DNA of 64,000 bases from Siphonodentalium dalli. Taxonomy: Eukaryota > Mollusca > Scaphopoda > Gadilida > Siphonodentaliidae. The notes under the pieces are model-generated. The model was not told the origin of the DNA, did no database searches, and saw only the letters and a program-made list of their open reading frames with translations. Positions 21,621-33,950 of this stretch are shown piece by piece; the stretch's first letter is position 1, and each line of letters opens with the position of its first letter. The stretch is from contig CP136064.1 of NCBI GenBank assembly GCA_032622095.1, forward strand, positions 217,634,205-217,698,204, given 5' to 3'. The translations under genes were made by a program, and so were the position numbers.

Positions 21621-24554
21621 ATCTGCCAACCTCGATTTTCAAACAAAAATTAGTAAACCAACAAAAAAGCACCTAACAATGTAAAATAAAATATTCCTTC
21701 CCTATTTTTTTTTTTTATCAAATCGATGATTTCTGTATTAAAGTCATTTGAGTATGTCAACAATAAAGAGCGTTTATTGACATTCTACTCCAAATATGGT
21801 CAAAATAAAGAGCGTTTCTCTAACTTCTATGTAGAAATAAAAAAAAATGAAAAATTTCGTAGACTTCAATAAATTTGTGTATGTATGTAAAGTTTTAAAG
21901 GCTATATATGTGTATTTATTACACGCGTTTTCCTAGAATTAGTGTTCTGGTTGTTCCCTATTTACAAATCCGTATGGAACACGCGTTACATACGCATCTC
22001 GTCGACATCACGACGTAAATGACGTTCGCCTCGACCATGAAACTATAAAATAAAAGCATCACCACACGAATAAACCTTGTAACTTGAAAGTCTGTTTTTT
22101 TTAATTCACAGATTCTTATATAGGACGGGTGGCGTGTAATAATTTGCCAATATAATTCATCCTCACAAATTTGCAGGTTCAACTGAGTCACGTCCGTTTA
22201 GTATATAAAATTCATATTATGGAATGAATAAAAAAAAAACCTCGAAAATTGTAAATATTTACCCATTTTTATATTCTGTACTATTTAATCACCGAAAAAT
22301 AAACGACAATTCCACCAAACGAGGGTCGCTGTGCATTATACGTATACGCCATAAACAAAAATGACCTTATATGCTGCTACATGGATATGAACTGGATAAA
22401 ATTAACCATGATTGCTCCAACGTAACGTTTCCAAATTATCTGAAGACATGGCAATTGGGAACTCAGACCTTATGGACAGTTTACAGTCGATGTGGTTGGA
22501 ATTTTAGACAATAGCAGTTGATTTCCACATCGTTCCAACGTTCCAGATGGTATATAGGACGGTTACTCACTAATCAGGTTTATTCATTAAAAAATCACAC
22601 ACTTTGTTTTAATACCTCTGAAATTAGTCCGATACATGGAACTTTCGAATATTCATGATTACATATGTGGAGCTTTTGAATATTCATGAATTCCATATAT
22701 AGACTCATGAATATTCAAAAGTTCCATGATATGGAATGCACATCCAGAACTTTGACCAGAATATATTGGAAAAGACATGTGTGCCATAGCTAAAATGCAC
22801 TATTATAAGTTTATAATGATTGTGCAACATTGGACGATATATGTACAGATGTGTTTGGTGAATATGGCTTGGTGGGTTGCCCAGATCACAGTCTTTGAGA
22901 TATCGCTGGCATAACCCTATTGACAGTTCCTGTCTGTGGAGCTCCTTTTTGGTATCTGTAAATTCAAAGTCTGTTAGGGGTTTTATCCGGTAATGTTCAT
23001 ATTACCCAAGAGTTAATGACCGTAACTGTCAGAATGCTCCTAGTTACAATATATTAGATAATAAAGTCTTATGCAAAATTTGGAGACAAGTTACTTGCCA
23101 CCACATCGCCCAGCGCCCCATAGCGATGGTCTATTTGGTGCCAGAAGCCAAACATATATGGTAAGACGTAGCACGTTGTGTGCTTCTTCTATCCCTATTC
23201 CACATAATGGAACAGCTTTCTAAGAAATTGTTGGTTCTACCATGTTCTTGACCCTATTTGGCAGCCAACGCCCTAACTTGAGTTGAAAATTATCCCGAGC
23301 AACATGGTCTGGTGACTTTCTCTTGTAAACTGTGTTGAGAATAACATCTAGCTCCCTTTCTGATATCCGCTAAAACCTAGTTCACCAGACACTAGTCTTA
23401 TATGAAATGGCATGAATAAACTTTTAGCTAATAACCACTAGACGATCGCTAATCACTGTATGCCAACACAGCGTGAAGGATAGCTACGGCCAGCTACGGC
23501 ATATTTGTTGAAAGAAAAAAACAGACTGAAATGATTTTTTTTTTAATTTCACAGATCAGTAGATCGTCGTATGTATCTCTTAGATGTCAAAGTGAAATAC
23601 GATTTCGTTATTTCACTGTAGCGTTCGTTATTTCAATGTAACTTACCGGTGGTTTGTGCCAGCGCGAATCAATATATACGCTCAGTACATACCGAGAACT
23701 CCCCTCTGTTTGTGAACACAGACATGCTCTCTTTAATTCAGTAGAGTTACTACCCATTAAACGTAATTGTGGTTATGTCTTAATTGTTATTTGTAACATT
23801 GAAGGAAATCACAATGAAATGTCTGGGTCAATTTAAAAAAAAAGTATAAAGTGGAACTATTTGGTCAATTTGTTGTACTATTAAAAGTGAAAATGTCGAA
23901 AAATTTAGCAACTATTCAATCGCGGCTTGCAGCCGAGATATTTATATATTCAAACAAAAACTCTATATATAGGTATTCTCTTTATCTTTTTTTTACTGTT
24001 GGACACATGTCACGACGAAACTATTATTTATATTTTTGGACAGGAAAATAATTTGATCGAGCACATTACGGGTCCATTTGTGGATTTCCGGGTGAGATAT
24101 CTACTTTCAAAATAGTCGGCCTCTTAAAATTTCAAAAGGTAACATTCTCATTGTCCAGAGCGTTATTAGTATGATTATTTTGCTCAATATATGTAAATAT
24201 TAAATGTTATTCGCATGTGTATGCTGACATTCTTATTGTATTGTTTGTGTGATCTTGGATGTTTTATGACTGCGTGCGATGAAAAACGCTGTTTGCGATA
24301 ACGGGAAATTCGCATAGACAATTTTGACTGAACAAACTGGATCTTCAAAGGCTACATTCAAAAAGTCAAAACCTGGAAAAAATGCACGTTTGCAGTCGGC
24401 ATGTTCTAATCAACTTTGGATGGGTCACTGATTATCTTTCATATAATGCGTACAGATATATATAGTTGTATGGTTCTTCGAGCTAAAACTATTGTGATAC
24501 CGTGACCCATGTCAAAAGCTTGAATGTTTACGATTTACAGTCTCAATTGCCAAC
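21611..24554. other. Intronic sequence with small inverted repeats
   Basis: No exon was recognised. It contains AAAGAGCGTT motifs at about 21767 and 21808, and a local repeat at 22634-22733 in which 'gaatattcatgaa' occurs twice direct and once inverted. The rest is unremarkable. Confidence 0.4.
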
Positions 24555-24967
24555 TTGGGAGATAATTTCTTTTTAGTTTATTCCAAGAAGGGTATTGGTT
24601 CTATTTTTTCAAACAGTTGTATTTTTCACTATTTTAATTTGGAGTTCCATTCGAAAGTCAACGGGACAGGTGCAACTGGAATACCGTATACTAAATTCTC
24701 AATTCCGACTGCATGCAGCTTGGTCGGCCGGGCTGCACTTGTAATTCATTTAAATTTACTTATTACACCCATCGCCGAAAAAATGCGTACACCTGTTCAA
24801 TCCAAAAATGTTTAGACTTCGAAGTATACATGTATACTGAGGAAGACATTGTATGTTGTTCTGTATGTACTGATGGCCAAGTTGAATACGAAAATCACGT
24901 TCTCCTTAACTGTCAAGCTTATACAAAAAAAAAACTGACGTCATATATATATCGTGATCGAATCTGA
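24555..24967 (+). pseudogene. LINE pol C-terminal fragment
   Basis: The frame starting near 24713 contains CCSVCTDGQVEYENHVLLNC followed by QAY. This is a C-x2-C-x9-H-x4-C knuckle typical of the extreme C-terminus of animal LINE polyproteins (CPVCN...VEdE.HfLl.CP.Y). The stretch before it in another frame (24555-24800) is probably the eroded upstream part. No reverse transcriptase motif remains. Confidence 0.55.
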
Positions 24968-25327
24968 CCAGACAGAACTTAGTGACGGGGGCTTACTTAT
25001 TCGACTATTGACACTGTATCCTCTTCAGGTAATTTTTACATAGGGCTTATAAAAAAAAGACAACAACTTCTTGGCAAAACCTTTTCTATTCCATGAATTT
25101 TTGCACAACAGTTTTCTTTATTATTTTTGTTTAAAGTGACTTATTGGCCGGGTGTGATCTTTTTTGTTACTTGACATTGTTATCACCTGTATATTTTAAT
25201 ACACTACACACACACATATGTCACTATAATAAAATATTCGTTCGTTCCAACGAAAAATTCAGGAAGCTGTTGACCCCAACCATGTATATATGTCTCAACC
25301 ATTGGCATCGACAAGAGACTCACTTAC

Positions 25328-25416
25328 CAGGTTATCGCGGGTACTCTTTGACTCTGAGGACGCATCTTTGTCGGTGTAAGGAATCTTTATAACGTTACTA
25401 GAACCGTCGCCTCCAG
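25328..25416 (-). CDS. Coding exon D of the same gene (89 nt)
   Basis: This is an 89-nt exon with strong splice sites: acceptor CTCTTTACTTCCAG (G at 25417) and donor CTG|GTAAGTGAG (donor G at 25327). The single base left by exon C plus CT makes Pro. Then 29 codons follow (GGDGSSNVIKIPYTDKDASS and on to a Lys/Arg/Asp-rich end), leaving phase 0, which is the entry phase of exon E. The peptide is Gly/Ser/Asp-rich and probably disordered. The end of an inverted-repeat transposable element (25448-25892) lies about 30 bases upstream of the acceptor, so the branch-point region is close to or inside inserted DNA. Confidence 0.65.
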
Positions 25417-25447
25417 CTGGAAGTAAAGAGAATGAATGTAAAGTTAA

Positions 25448-25892
25448 AGTACTCAATCCGATTAGACGGTCCCCATATCATCAAGATACAACAACAAACT
25501 ACGCTTTAGTTATCAGAATCGATTTATTGCAACGAAATAATGCTAACCACTGTCAACTATGGTATACAATTTCCCAAAACTTGTTATTTAATAACATTTT
25601 GTTCAACAAAATATCGCCGTATTGTCACGTAAGTATCATGAAATTTGGCCTTATTACCATGCACTTGATTTTAGAGTTATCTATCTTCATCCGCAATTTT
25701 GTCCGAGACCTTCCGTTTGACCACGTGTTTCTGGGCCACATATTATTACACATCTCGAGAAATAACAAACTTCAAAAATCGCTATCTGATCACGCTGAGC
25801 TTTGATGGTGGGTTCCTCGACTCGAATCAAACATTGTTTACCCCGAATCCAAAGAAATAGTAATTTAGGAGCGTCTGATCGGATTGAGTACC
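25448..25892. mobile_element. Element with fold-back-family ends, close to exon D
   Basis: The ends are AGTACTCAATCCGATTAG (25448) and its counterpart finishing ...GGATTGAGTACC (25892). The right half matches the right arm at 11528-11748. The left half is unrelated, so it is not a full hairpin. The left end is about 30 bases upstream of the exon D acceptor in gene orientation. Confidence 0.7.
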
Positions 25893-26050
25893 TTTATAAT
25901 ATTACATTAGATGCGACACACAAGTTGTGGCACAAATGTCCATGGAACTCGCTCCTATAAGGTCGGACATTTACTTTGACTGATCATCTCCTGTTATTGG
26001 TGTTAATATGAACTGCCAAACCGCAACATTCAGTTTACTTGTCCTTTAAT

Positions 26051-26492
26051 TTAAAGGCCCACTTAATTTTCGAATGACCAGATTACATTATACACAACAT
26101 ATCCCATATTATATACCATTTGGAAGAGAAACCAAAAATATATATATTCCACCAGAATACGGAACAGCTGTAGCCTTGGAGTGTTCACCAAGTGATAGAG
26201 ATTCTCAGATTCATTCCAAGACTCGCCCCTTGTGAACCCAGAATGCATCAGAATTCAAACTAAGAGATAGAGTTATTCCGCTTCCATTGAGAATATATTT
26301 TATAGTACAGTCTGGATCAAAATTAATCACAGAACACACCTCAGTACCTCGACAAAAACAATGTTCCCAGTTTATTCGACCGGATCAGTTGATAATACAA
26401 TGTTTTGGAGCTTCCTCTTTCAAATGGTATATAATATGGAATATGTTGTATATAATGTTATCTGGTGGTTCGAAAATTAAGTGGGCCTTTAA
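26051..26492. mobile_element. TTAA-flanked MITE, 442 bp (copy 3)
   Basis: It begins TTAAAGGCCCACTTAATTTT and ends AAAATTAAGTGGGCCTTTAA. Large internal parts are an inverted match to copy 1 (9649-10081), so it inserted in the opposite orientation. It lies in the intron between exons C and D. Confidence 0.8.
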
Positions 26493-27086
26493 ATACAACA
26501 TATCCTCATGCAAATAGGTTCATAATGGACGTAAATATATTAACATAGGTTCACATTGGACGGATTTGATTCTGAAATAAGCCCATATTGAGCATATATT
26601 CGTTATTCCATGGAATGGCACGGGCCGCAGTGAAAACCCATTATAAAGACCTTGAATCTGGTAAGTCGAGTCGATGAAAAAGGAATATTTCGTATAGAAA
26701 TAGTCCCACATCGGACTGATATAAAAAAAACGCGTTTTACGCCCATATAGCGCGTATAATGAGTTTAGATAATGCCAATATGATCGTATTTCGCTCAGTA
26801 AAATACTCCCGATATGTGCTTATTTCCACGAGAACAGGCTGTTAAATATTAGCTAATTCGAAGGTAATGTCTTTAAACGCTCAAAAGTTAATTACCATAT
26901 TTGGTATGAATCTCAAAATTTTTAATCGAATTATGACATGGATATAACAGGCACACACGCTTCTGCTACATAATATACAATGTCCACGTCCTGCCAAATT
27001 TAATTACCGATTGTTCTATCAAAGATCTGCACGCAAACTTTTATAAAAAAACTGAATCGTTCCAGCGATATAATCGATACACTTAC

Positions 27087-27149
27087 GAAGGTTGACGTCT
27101 CTTCCCGATATCGATTCTTTTTTATGTCCGTTGGTTTGATCACCAGAAT
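27087..27149 (-). CDS. Coding microexon C of the same gene (63 nt)
   Basis: This is a 63-nt exon between acceptor TTAATTTCGCAG (G at 27150) and donor CTTC|GTAAGT (donor G at 27086). Exon B ends with one base (G). Joined to the first two bases here it makes GAT (Asp), and the frame continues as SGDQTNGHKKESISGRDVNL with one base left. This hydrophilic reading matches the composition of the neighbouring exons. Another frame (phase 0) is also open, as expected for so short an exon, so the phase match rather than openness is the evidence. Because the length is a multiple of three, the exon could be skipped without a frameshift. Confidence 0.6.
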
Positions 27150-28344
27150 CTGCGAAATTAAGAAAAAGAACTGAGTTTGTTCAACTGAATCTTTGCGCTC
27201 ATACAATATTTATATAACCCGACCATAAACGTTAGATGACAATGCTTGAAAAAAAGCTGGAAACAAAACATCGATGGGGTATATTCCACACTTATAACAC
27301 CACAATCAGAGATGTGATGACAGGGGGTGTCTAACCCCTAACTTTGGTCAAAATATAAAACAGTTGCTAATCTCGGAGAGGGGGGGCAGTTGAAAATACC
27401 ATATGCAGTCAATGGAGCGATACTAAATGCGGAAAGTTTAAATATCTAACTAATACCAGAGGTCGGCCCTATATATCAGCCATTGTGGCCAGATTCGTCA
27501 TCTCCGGTTTAAACCTACGCAAACCTCTAGGTTTAAACATCGCTTTGATATATAGGTAACTCCCTGGTTTCGTCATCTCTGGTTTAAACCCTGTCCAGCC
27601 AGACCAATGGTTTAGGGTAGTGTCGAGTGTAGTGTTGAGCTATAAATCGTACTTGCCTAATGCGGAAAGCAGTGTTCTATGGTAAGAGAAAATCGATAAT
27701 TACGACAACAAGGATATGTTTATTGGAAGTTGATAACTTGATTATGCCTTAGCTGCAAATCAACACAGAACATAAGTGCATTAGTACATGAAAAAAACAT
27801 ATTTACAGATATATAATACAAATAGATATTTACAAGCAGTGACCCCCGGTTAGCCTATATTATTATTATTATTATTTTGTTTTGGTTTTGGCCACGCTCA
27901 TTCGGTGAATCCTCGAGGCATTTCTGATATGAGCTGCATTGGTAATTTACAGAGAGAGCTGCGCCACACTGCCTGCCTGGAAATGTATAAGCGAGAAGTG
28001 CTCTCATTTGTAAAGTGTGTTGGAATAAGTTTTTTGTCAATTGTAATCATTTTTTGGCGTTTTATAACCTTAAACTGACAACTAAACCACATAATTATAC
28101 GGTCCAACTAAGCCCGGTTTAGGAGGCTATACCTGAGATGACGATTCCTCCTTTTCTGGACCGCGGGTTACATGAGTGATGCTGTAGATAGTTTGGTTTG
28201 AAGGCGTGTATGTATTGTGAGAGTACCGACTTGGTAGTATCATGTCACACTTGATTCATCCCCACACCAAGCATCGGCTTGTTCGCGTTAATTGGGGGCG
28301 GGCCAATAACAATTCTACCGGCCTGCTTGTGCCCCGCCTGGTGA

Positions 28345-30397
28345 CAGAGTCGTTATCTCGTGGGAATCCGGATTCAGAATCCGAAGCCGATTACGGGGGC
28401 AATTCCCGATTCTAGGTCAGATTTTGAAATCCACGTGGTCTCCGAAACTATGTTTAATGTTCTCCCAGCGTCAAACATGGCTCATGTATTTGACACAAGT
28501 ATCATTTGTATCTTATATTTATAAAGTTCACGTTTGTTGTGAAAGTCATGCTTTTCTTCTATGTGTATATACACGGCACATAATTTGCTGCCAATCCGAC
28601 ATAATCGCATCTTTTTTTTCAAGTTAAAGTGTGTTTATTGATGAGGGCAAGCATTTAATTCTAACAGCTCTTGGCCTCCTGAATCAAATTCCGAAGATGA
28701 TGTGAAGAACACACGAAACTTGTCAGTTGTACAGGGACGTGACGACAGGGGTTGGTTGGGTGTCTCGACCCCCCCCCCCCGAACTTTGGTACAATTTGCT
28801 TAGCTGTGCAGTCATTCATAAGTGAGGAAAATCAGGATTCTTTTGACTAACTGTTCCACCCACTTAATGATACATACAAGCCAGCAAACGCAACAAACAA
28901 ACCCGATTAAAAAAATAAATAAATACATATACAAACTTATGACTAACTCCGGAGAGGGGGTGACCGGTGATCTGTATATATGTTCAACTTGTTTTGGTAG
29001 TCATGTTGCTTTGCCATTACTAATTATTTATTTTTTCAGTGTAATAACATATGGGAGAGGGGGTACCCTTAAGTGAGTCAGCACTTCTCCTCCAATCCCA
29101 TTGTATGTATAAACAAATGTATGTGTTATATATCATGTGTTATCTAAATTTGACAAATATTTGAAATAAATATGTTTAAACTAAACTTTGGTACATTTCC
29201 CGCAGTGGGAAATTTCATGCATGACACAACATTAGTTGGACATTAATTTGACACCATATATAGGTTGGAATTGTTCTCATTGTTTGATATTTTCAACCAG
29301 TAAAAGTTGGTAATTTTCCAATCTTAGTGTGTGTCAGGTTGGCTATTTCCAAGGGGTGCAAATGGAATTCTGCGAACCTGTGAGATTGATGTTTGGTTCA
29401 ATGGGGTTGGGGGTGCAGTTGGCCGGAAATTTTAGGAAACCTCTAGCCACGTCCCTAGAACTTGTAGGTGTGGGTACTTAATCTATAAATTGACTGACAT
29501 TTCCACTATATAGTCCTGAGATCCTAGAATAAGCTTTACATTTTTGTTTGTGCGATTGGGAGATGCAGTTCACCTGCGATCACAAGACCACAACATTAGC
29601 TTCATGAGCAAAGCTTTATTTTCCAACTAATGTACAGCACGTTGGCCAAAAAAAATGCCTGTGTTTGTTGTCTATACAGAGACTATTATGCAAAACGACT
29701 GCATTTAACGAAACAAAACATTTTAAACATGAAATTGCTCTAAGACTAGATAGTTCATACGTGTATCTGATAATCCATCGATATCATATAATCCTACTAT
29801 TTCTTGAAACATTATAATAACGAACACAGCAGAAGACATATCCATGCAGGTTCACATGTATTCGGTCAATGGTGACGTATCCGCCGAATTCCAAATCGAC
29901 ATGCGTTCGGGCGGTATTTTATGGATGGAATTATAAAATGGACATATGAAAGTGACAATGAAACCAACAATGATTTGCTTCGCCATCAACCGAAGTGCCC
30001 CCCCCCCCAGCGTTACTATCAATAGCGTTATTATTTGGCTAATTTCAGTAATATTCTCCCAGTTTACATTCAATAAAACAAATTTGTCTCCGCATTTAAA
30101 ATTCTTTGATATAGATCGTTTATATTCTGCAATAATTTGTACACAAGAAACAGATTCTTATGTTTTATTGTGTTTTTAAACTCCGAGGTGGCGAAATCTC
30201 GGTTTGTTTACATTACGAACATTTGAGTCCGTAATCGGAATCGGAATCGGAATCTGGATTACCACGAGATTGAGATTACGGTCTGTTCGTTTACTGATTC
30301 TGCCAATTTTTGTTCTGTTCGTTTACCGAACCAAGTCGTACGGGGACTAATCTGAATCCAGATTCTGAATCCGGATTCCCACGAGATAACGACTCTG
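28345..30397. mobile_element. Possible DNA element bounded by perfect 36-bp inverted repeats
   Basis: The segment 28345-28380 is the exact inverse of 30362-30397 (CAGAGTCGTTATCTCGTGGG and on). The repeats are 2.05 kb apart inside the intron between exons B and C. No transposase or target duplication was found. A wider inverted relationship, GTTTAAACC with TCATCTC, exists at about 27496-27590 and 30508-30535, so the true ends may lie further out. Confidence 0.5.
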
Positions 30398-30838
30398 GGT
30401 AATTTGGTTGCATGTTCATTTCACTGAATCAGCTAGCCAATAAACGACTACAAACGCACCGTTTGGGCTTGACTTGACCGTCGGTGTAGGCTAAAACAGG
30501 TTTATAGTCGGAGGTTTAAACCTGAGATGACGAATCCGGCCAAGAAGTTTGGGATCAATAAAACAAATGTTGGCTGTAGGGCACGCCGAAATATTTAGTG
30601 ATGCAAAGAGTAAAATCCATTGATGGGCGCCTCACATATATAATAGAATGTATTTGCACAGGGTTTTCGCAAAATTTCAGAAGCTCCAGCCATGAAAGGG
30701 ATAAACATGATAATACTTTTATATGAAATTGTTATACCTTGGAAAAGTTATCATGTGGGTCAGGAACAATAGCAACATGGTATTCCAGTTTGGTCAAGTT
30801 TAAAACTACAGCACCATTGATTGGCTATAAAGGCTCAC

Positions 30839-31020
30839 CGTTCATCGTGGGTCCGCCTTGGTCCGGAATGTGTATTTGCGTCATAGGAACGGTCAGATTT
30901 GTAGCACTGTTATTCAGATTTTGCAAAATATCGGAGTTTCCACTCGCGTTATTGGATTTATTTTCAGCACTTTCTTGTAATGACATGGGCGATGATGGTC
31001 TCGCCTCCAGACCCGATTCG
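30839..31020 (-). CDS. Coding exon B of the same gene
   Basis: This is a 182-nt internal exon with a textbook acceptor (CCTCTTTTTTTAG, G at 31021) and donor AACG|GTGAGC (donor G at 30838). In the frame set by exon A (one base completing Ser, then 60 codons, one base left over) it is open throughout; at least one other frame hits a stop. The product is polar and low-complexity: Ser/Glu/Asn-rich (ESGLEARPSSPMSLQES, then a run of Asn/Ser), ending with a Thr-Val-Pro-Met and Ile-Pro-Asp-Gln-Gly-Gly stretch. It has no Met-initiated reading frame of useful length, so a start-to-stop ORF scan would miss it. It lies 970 nt below exon A and about 440 nt above the 36-bp inverted repeat that ends at 30397. 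Confidence 0.68.
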
Positions 31021-31990
31021 CTAAAAAAAGAGGAACTGTGATCAGTATATGTTGAATCCTGCTGATGTGTGAAATGTATACATAAATTGGCATATTCTAA
31101 TTATAGAATACTATTCTACTAAAGCGATGCGTTTCAGCTGGAGGAGCGATAGACTGAACTATTTATATTGAAAGATTTATACCGATATCTCACCAAATTA
31201 AACAATGTTGATGCAACATAGCTAGTGCTTTATATAACAAATCAGAATTAATCCGGGGAAGTGGTGAACAGGAACAGTTTTTGTCAGTAACTGTCTATAT
31301 GCCTCGGAGTGGATTAATTTGGCTATTTTTCTCTCTGAATATCACAATTCCGTCCTTAGGTATCCGGGGGCTTAAAACTCCCTTCGGCCGATGCTGTGGC
31401 TAGAAACATTGTTTGCCATTAAAACTGATCGAACAGTCAAGCAACGATCGGCAGACAGAACGAAACATGTACATGTGTATAGGGAACTTGAGAGCAATAT
31501 ATTTTAAGTGACATTTACAATCCTTATTTGGATTGCTATAACTTTCCTATCATAGCATACCATTTCCACAACAACTGGTTGTTTTATTAAACCAACATTT
31601 CAGCTAAATACTGCTGCATTGAAAGTTAATGTGTGCAGTGGTGGTTTTAGTACGAACATTACATGTGAGGGAATGCCAAGAAATTTCGTTGATTCTGCTG
31701 AGTATATAGTAATATAGTGAATTAATCTTACAATTTAAAATCACAAGCAGCAGAAATATGTCTAATATATTCACAGAGGTTGATTTGGCCGCGTTAATTC
31801 ATTACTCAAATTGTTTTTGTTACAACAAAAATAAAACACATGTCAAAGTTGAGATCATTTGTTAGAATGACGTTTGCGGGGAAATATCTCCTAATAAACA
31901 ATACTGCGTTCATTTTCACGAATGTTACGCATGCATAATAAGCATATACTGATATGCATGGCCAATGTTTATTTCAACAAACTGTATTAC
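31021..31990. other. Intron between exons A and B
   Basis: This 970-nt intron is defined by the donor GTAATA and the acceptor TTTTTTTAG. No repeat was recognised inside. Confidence 0.55.
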
Positions 31991-32313
31991 CTGGACAGGT
32001 CTGTATCTTGAACAAACGGCATCCAATCGCCATCTTGACCACCATCCACGTCCCACGCTTGCACAGGCCCAGAATTCGCCTTACGGTGGAGCTGAACTTT
32101 CTGAACAATATTACAGAATTGTGGTATCTGGCTTCGAGAAACGAAATTTTGTCTAATTCCTGTCGATTGTGCGTCCTTTCTCTGCAAATATCGATATAAA
32201 TGTGCTGTAATTCTCGGCACACATGATTTCTTTCGTGAAGGATTCCTTGTATCCCGACCAGAGAACTGTATATTTATATTACTGACACCGAAGCTTCCTC
32301 CACCGAGAGGCAT
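31991..32313 (-). CDS. Coding exon A of a multi-exon unknown gene (possible first coding exon)
   Basis: This exon encodes 107 codons plus two bases. It begins either at the ATG at 32313 (MPLGGGSFG..., A at -3) or a few bases upstream, at an acceptor-like TTGTAG whose first exon base would be 32317. An in-frame TGA a few codons further up limits it. It ends at CCAG|GTAATA (donor G at 31990), leaving two bases, AG. These join the first base of the next exon to make AGC (Ser). The sequence is hydrophilic with mixed charge and Gln-rich in the middle (RITAHLYRYLQRK, then SQIPQFCNIVQKVQ), and acidic with Trp near the end (QAWDVDGG...DWMPF). I recognise no domain. The weak pyrimidine tract before TTGTAG makes the ATG start somewhat more attractive, but the promoter is not evident. 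Confidence 0.6.
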
Positions 32314-32317
32314 ATTT

Positions 32318-33240
32318 CTACAATATATCGATCAACGCACGTATATGTTCTCCCATCTAACCATTATGAAAGTCGTCATAATGGCGTGAAATTACCCACG
32401 ATATAACCAGAAACCGTGTCTAACAGGGGAATAATTTCCGTAAAGGTAGAACATATAAAACCATCGTTTGTTCGGATGATGTCACCTAGTTGAAGCTCTC
32501 ATATAAGCAGACCACCGTATCCATGGAAACCGGAGTGATACATGCTCCTGGGAAGTTCACAAATGGCAGCGTGGAATGGAGATTTACAAACGTGACTGAT
32601 CGTGTCTAGTATACCGCGATGGATTTCCGGAAGGCGACGTTAATATAACCCAATTATTGGAATAAATAAACCGCTTGCTGCACATACACCCATTTTGTCC
32701 GTCCATCTGAGCTTATATTGGCCATTGTATTACATACACTATTCTCCGAAACACACATGTGTAGTTGTGTTACCACGAAATGTACATGGACACGAGACCG
32801 AAGCCACACCGATTTATATTAAAGTTCCAATTAATCTTTAATTCGTCGAAGACATTTCATAGCATAAAATATGGGAAGTGGTCCCAAAGCGATATATGTA
32901 AGCGTGGCATTCCATATTCAAGTTCGTATCCGCAGGGTAGATGCATGCGTGTGGTGCGTGCTGTTATAGGTCGTCTCAGATTGGATCAATAGAATATATA
33001 TTGTGGAGTTATGAATACGTCATTAGAAGTACATGTAAATGTGAATCTCTGCGAGCGCAAAATTAACCGTTACGATATTCATAAGGTCACTGTCATATGA
33101 TGTCACCACGTGTGAGGTCGTCGCGATGGAAGAACATCAATATTCCAATTAAAACACAACAAACATGTTGATTACCTAACATAATGAAAGTGTCAATGAC
33201 ACTCTAGATCAACTTGGGAAGGAGTTAATTTTTTGCTGAG
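32318..33240. other. Upstream region or intron above exon A
   Basis: No exon, CpG-rich promoter or convincing TATA box was seen. It could be the 5' flank of a gene starting at 32313, or an intron. Confidence 0.35.
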
Positions 33241-33269
33241 CAATGAATATAATGATAAAGAAGAAGGAA

Positions 33270-33950
33270 AGTAAAATAGAGGTCACCCCGAAGATCCATG
33301 TGAAGTTTGGTGACGATCGGATGAGACATGTGGCATGTTAGGTGTGCCGAATGATTAGTCACACAAATAGTAAATTCCAAGATGGCCGCTGGTGGCCATG
33401 TTTTTCAAGAAATTTCGGTCAAATTAGGAGGCTCTCATCTAGGGGATAACCACGAAGATCCATATGAAGATTGGTGGTGATCGGATGAGGGATATGGTTT
33501 GTAGGGTGTGCCAAGAGTAAAATCCAACATGGCTGCCGGCGGCCATGTTTTTCGTGGAAAATCGTTCAAATTCGATAGCTCCAATCTACAGGTGATCATT
33601 TGTCGTGCCTGTAAAATTAAAAAATGATCCGGCCATAATTACGGGCTCTAGGATGTGCCGATGGATTCAAATTTGAAATCCAAGATGGCTGCTGGCGGCC
33701 ATGTTTAAAAAAAAACAAATTTAGAATTGGACAGCTTCCATCTAGAGGTCACACCAAAGAAGTTATGAAGTTTGGTGACAATCGGAAGAGGGGTGTGGCC
33801 TGTTGGTTGTGCCGAAATATTTAGTCATGCAAAGAGTACAAATTCCATAGCTCCCATCTGTAGGTCACCCTGAAGCTACATATGAAGTTTGGTGAAGATC
33901 GGACGAGGGATGCGGCCAGTAGGCGTGCCGAAGGAAATTGTTGACGCACG
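33270..33950. repeat. Degenerate tandem array, unit about 115-165 bp
   Basis: Blocks like 'gaagatccatatgaag...ggtg(a)gatcgga' recur at about 33290, 33455, 33758 and 33872. Most units are followed by a gtaaaatccaagatggc...ggcggccatgtttt block. This second block is shared with the 52.6-kb array. Confidence 0.7.
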
